From contig CALQBB020000016.1 of assembly GCA_943328715.2 (NCBI GenBank), positions 1-8,532 on the forward strand: a stretch of 8,532 nucleotides of DNA. The letters are read 5' to 3'. A program made the translations under genes and the position numbers. Below the pieces are notes generated by a model, which saw only the letters and a program-made list of their open reading frames with translations, was not told the origin of the DNA and made no database searches. Below are positions 7,401 to 8,532 of this stretch, piece by piece (position 1 is the first letter of the stretch; each line of letters begins with the position of its first letter). The stretch comes from Polynucleobacter meluiroseus. Its GTDB lineage: Bacteria; Bacteroidota; Bacteroidia; Flavobacteriales_D; Crocinitomicaceae.

Positions 7401-8532
7401 TCGCGTAACTTCCTGCGTTAGGTACTAAAGAAATAACTCCGGTAGAAGTCAGTTCAATGGCACCTGAAGTTTGAGGTGCAATCAAAGTTATATTTCCTAA
7501 ACCTGCGTTGATGAGTCGACTTCCATCGGAAACGATGCCGTTGGCCCCACAATTAGGTGCGGCATTATATGCCCAAAGTAAAACATCACCTTCACCTGTA
7601 GTAATTGGACCAAATAAATCAATGGCATTACAATTATAATTTGTAGATCCTATTGATGGACCATCTCCTACAGTTAATCCATTCCAATTATAACTGCCGC
7701 TCGTAGAGTTAGAACCACCCACCCAAACGTGTCCACCGTTAGTGCTAATGGTGCCAAATTGAGAAACTCCTCCATCATTATTAGTGTTGTCATAATCCGA
7801 CCACATGACCACGTTTAAACGGCCTGTACCTGTTGCACTTAAGGTTCCATGATTCTGAACACGGCCATTTGCTTGAAAGGTAAGCGTGCCTGTGCCAGCG
7901 GATTTGTTAATGGTCACAGCGCCTATATAGACAGATGGGTTATAAGCATATAGACTTTTGATAAAAATATCGCCAGTTGCAGAACTGGTAATATTGTTAT
8001 TTATTTGAACATAGTTGCCATATACACTGATAGGCCCGGCAACCGTGAGCGCCGAATTAAAGTAAAGGTGCCCGGCATTTCCAGACTTCCCAAAAGTAAA
8101 ATTGGTCATCGTCTGACCATTCTCATTAAAATTGAAATAACTCGTATAGATGTCCATTCCAAAGCTTGTTGCATTCGGTTGAATAGTTACGCTGCCGGAA
8201 GTCCCAATCTTTGGAATTGCATAATTATCATAATGATATCGATCCACTTGAATATTAATATTACTTGAACTACTTGTTACAGCAGAACCCGCTTTGGATC
8301 CCAAATTCATATGCCCACCCAAGTATAGATAGCCATTGCTAGTGCCGCTCAATTGCCCTGTCTTTAAATTAATAGGCCCACTCACGGCGAGAATATTGGT
8401 CTCTCCTCTAAATACCGCATCATAATTATCGGTCAGCTGTTTGGATGTAGTGATGGTAATTCCTCCACCGGTTACTGTGGCTAAAACCGATAAGCTGCCT
8501 TCAGATTCAATTCCCCATGCTTCCCCACTAGC
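4459..8532 (-). CDS. Large repetitive secreted/surface protein with T9SS type-A C-terminal sorting domain, 5' end missing
   Basis: The frame is open to the right edge, giving 1357 visible residues; the GTG at 8385 is an internal valine. Numbering here starts at the edge. Residues 1 to about 900 are Ser/Thr/Gly/Asn-rich beta-helix-like strands of the GNITIxGxGG type, like filamentous-haemagglutinin or adhesin passengers, with a six-fold repeat at 480-674 and a duplicated module (113-189 and about 712-791). Around 830-860, FLKNGAGTLSLTGA followed by TISGGTYRL matches autotransporter-associated beta-strand repeats. From about 905 the style changes: SGRFWYMGVPM, then AGYHLVSNPYMAYLDWNSV (about 1010-1029), then NRFVLHF, as in other T9SS cargo C-terminal halves. 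Residues about 1281-1357 form the sorting domain: VFVTDMNGKAVYSG, then PSGIYYLTVQSG and KKVFIQE. The protein would cross the inner membrane by Sec, pass through the T9SS, and be released or anchored at the cell surface. Adhesion is plausible but inferred. The 59-residue peptide gene follows 13 bases later. Confidence 0.85.
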   Translation of the reverse strand, partial: ASGEAWGIESEGSLSVLATVTGGGITITTSKQLTDNYDAVFRGETNILAVSGPINLKTGQLSGTSNGYLYLGGHMNLGSKAGSAVTSSSSNINIQVDRYHYDNYAIPKIGTSGSVTIQPNATSFGMDIYTSYFNFNENGQTMTNFTFGKSGNAGHLYFNSALTVAGPISVYGNYVQINNNITSSATGDIFIKSLYAYNPSVYIGAVTINKSAGTGTLTFQANGRVQNHGTLSATGTGRLNVVMWSDYDNTNNDGGVSQFGTISTNGGHVWVGGSNSTSGSYNWNGLTVGDGPSIGSTNYNCNAIDLFGPITTGEGDVLLWAYNAAPNCGANGIVSDGSRLINAGLGNITLIAPQTSGAIELTSTGVISLVPNAGSYASALTLGGTLTSGNFTFNTSHYNGLKINSLSTSGLVIGNYSGHSSGGVVVTQGNTSTVTASTALSTKSLGIYGGTVIASAALTSAGNMVLDGDTGSFLTQNTKGVEISAALTTTNNGNITIHGRGGNATAMNTHGINVTNLVEAGGTGNIELVGYGGLSFNNTTGSSCHGVNIEGANAWVKSNGGNVSITGYGGGAGVGTYSQGVPILTNAKVSAGGSGTVTITGTGGVNTAIGLRGIVLTTGSSIYSSGGAISLTGNTGTNGSDNSDGVTIDASSVGSNTSGPITITGTAGGGTGSDAITLSGTNTVGATSHANTINLKGNNLSITGATSILTTGQVIIEPTATSFTSAIQYPITNLSLANTITGLTLGKTGNTADLTMSTATTINGPITLYGGTLNLNANLTTTSSNSTASNISLNGSTISGTPTLTLVTGSTLTMNLSSNTNFAGPIVGTSLSFLKNGAGTLSLTGATALSFVGFTISGGTYRLNGNQQLTLSNALTNNGTFTMKDGATFLQGTSVTSITGTGTYNVEKALSDNSPTWTTTSGRFWYMGVPMVSVARSSYGTSGATTNRVWSYAESTKSYTELTDGNALLSAGTGYVHRRTTNDTLTFSAAGANGLYGGDLSLTNLTRTAGTSAGYHLVSNPYMAYLDWNSVTKTNIEPTFYIRTNNTTNSNISALISYNSGTNLSTNTSSVTATTEQLRYIAPLQSIWVRVGTAAATGSLGMTRGMLSHQTGNVGLKSSTVFPTLARVNLVDGNNFDQLLVYLNSDMSNEVDQYDSEKMAASGTVQVYTMSSNRKLVMNGLKNNKKKVSVPLYLELPETKSYTLQLSEYMVEDGLILLEDKQEGTMQDFTLMENYSFYANSGLLQNRFVLHFILPDPELTTQGPSNSWVASEGSYTEGGDVEIFNDDRGNIEITLNQPEDQKVEGTVFVTDMNGKAVYSGQLEGIITAIELDVPSGIYYLTVQSGTLIEKKKVFIQE
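6160..6399 (-). repeat. Second copy of an approximately 77-residue module in the surface protein
   Basis: The encoded segment runs from GQVIIEPTATSF through LTLGKTGNTADL and INGPITLYGGTLNLNANLT. It aligns with the module encoded at 7966-8196 (GSVTIQPNATSF, FTFGKSGNAGHL, VAGPISVYGNYVQINNNIT). Shared anchors are G-x-V-x-I-x-P-x-ATSF, a GK-(S/T)-GN turn and GPI-x-x-YG. The DNA has diverged, so this is an old duplication of a beta-helix module. Confidence 0.7.
6511..7095 (-). repeat. Six tandem 30-35 residue repeats in the surface protein
   Basis: Six consecutive units, read from 7095 downwards, have lengths 31, 35, 34, 33, 32 and 30 residues. Each begins with G-(V/I)-x-(I/V/L), has a mid-unit hinge of small residues, then a strand of the type GNITIHG, GNIELVG, GNVSITG, GTVTITG, GAISLTG or GPITITG, then a Gly-rich turn. 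Each unit probably forms one or two rungs of a beta-helix. The units differ at DNA level, so they are not a recent expansion. Confidence 0.8.
7966..8196 (-). repeat. First copy of an approximately 77-residue module in the surface protein
   Basis: This is the N-terminal partner of the module at 6160-6399, with the same order of anchors: G-x-V-x-I-x-P-x-ATSF, GK-(S/T)-GN and GPI-x-x-YG. Roughly 520 residues, including the six-fold repeat block, separate the two copies. Confidence 0.7.

Overview
The window looks like a chromosomal segment of a Bacteroidota bacterium that has a type IX secretion system (T9SS). The evidence is the T9SS type-A C-terminal sorting domain on the long protein at the right, a Bacteroidota-style pterin carbinolamine dehydratase, the AT-rich base use of the left half, and a small peptide of a kind common downstream of large surface proteins in this phylum. 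I cannot place it below phylum.

Layout, left to right. (1) 2-1390 (+): the 3' part of an unrecognised beta-rich protein, cut by the left edge. (2) 1400-1585 (-): the C-terminal remnant of a pentapeptide-repeat protein, with the repeat register intact but no start codon. (3) 1586-1822 (+): a complete short pterin-4a-carbinolamine dehydratase (PCD). (4) 1910-4012 (-): a 700-residue multi-pass membrane protein resembling a GT-C glycosyltransferase, with a soluble C-terminal region. (5) 4013-4265: 253 bases without an intact gene, holding a decayed copy of the PCD 3' end. (6) 4266-4445 (-): a 59-residue peptide gene. (7) 4459-8532 (-): a secreted or surface protein of at least 1357 residues, rich in Ser, Thr, Gly and Asn, with beta-helix repeats and a T9SS sorting domain; its N-terminus lies beyond the right edge.

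The most informative structure is the segment around the membrane-protein gene. The end of the PCD gene plus about 15 bases of 3' flank (1765-1837) occurs again, in the same orientation and diverged, at 4178-4251, so the membrane-protein gene sits between direct repeats. An 11-base inverted repeat (1840-1850 and 4165-4175) lies just inside them. With the broken pentapeptide gene on the other side of the PCD gene, this marks 1400-4251 as a rearranged patch. One reading is insertion at the PCD 3' end, with that end regenerated as happens at many integration sites; duplication followed by decay is the alternative. No recombinase or transposase is visible.

The long surface protein and the 59-residue peptide form a tight pair: 13 bases between stop and start, with a ribosome binding site overlapping the upstream stop codon. 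They are probably co-transcribed and may be translationally coupled. No rRNA, tRNA, CRISPR array or complete insertion sequence was seen.
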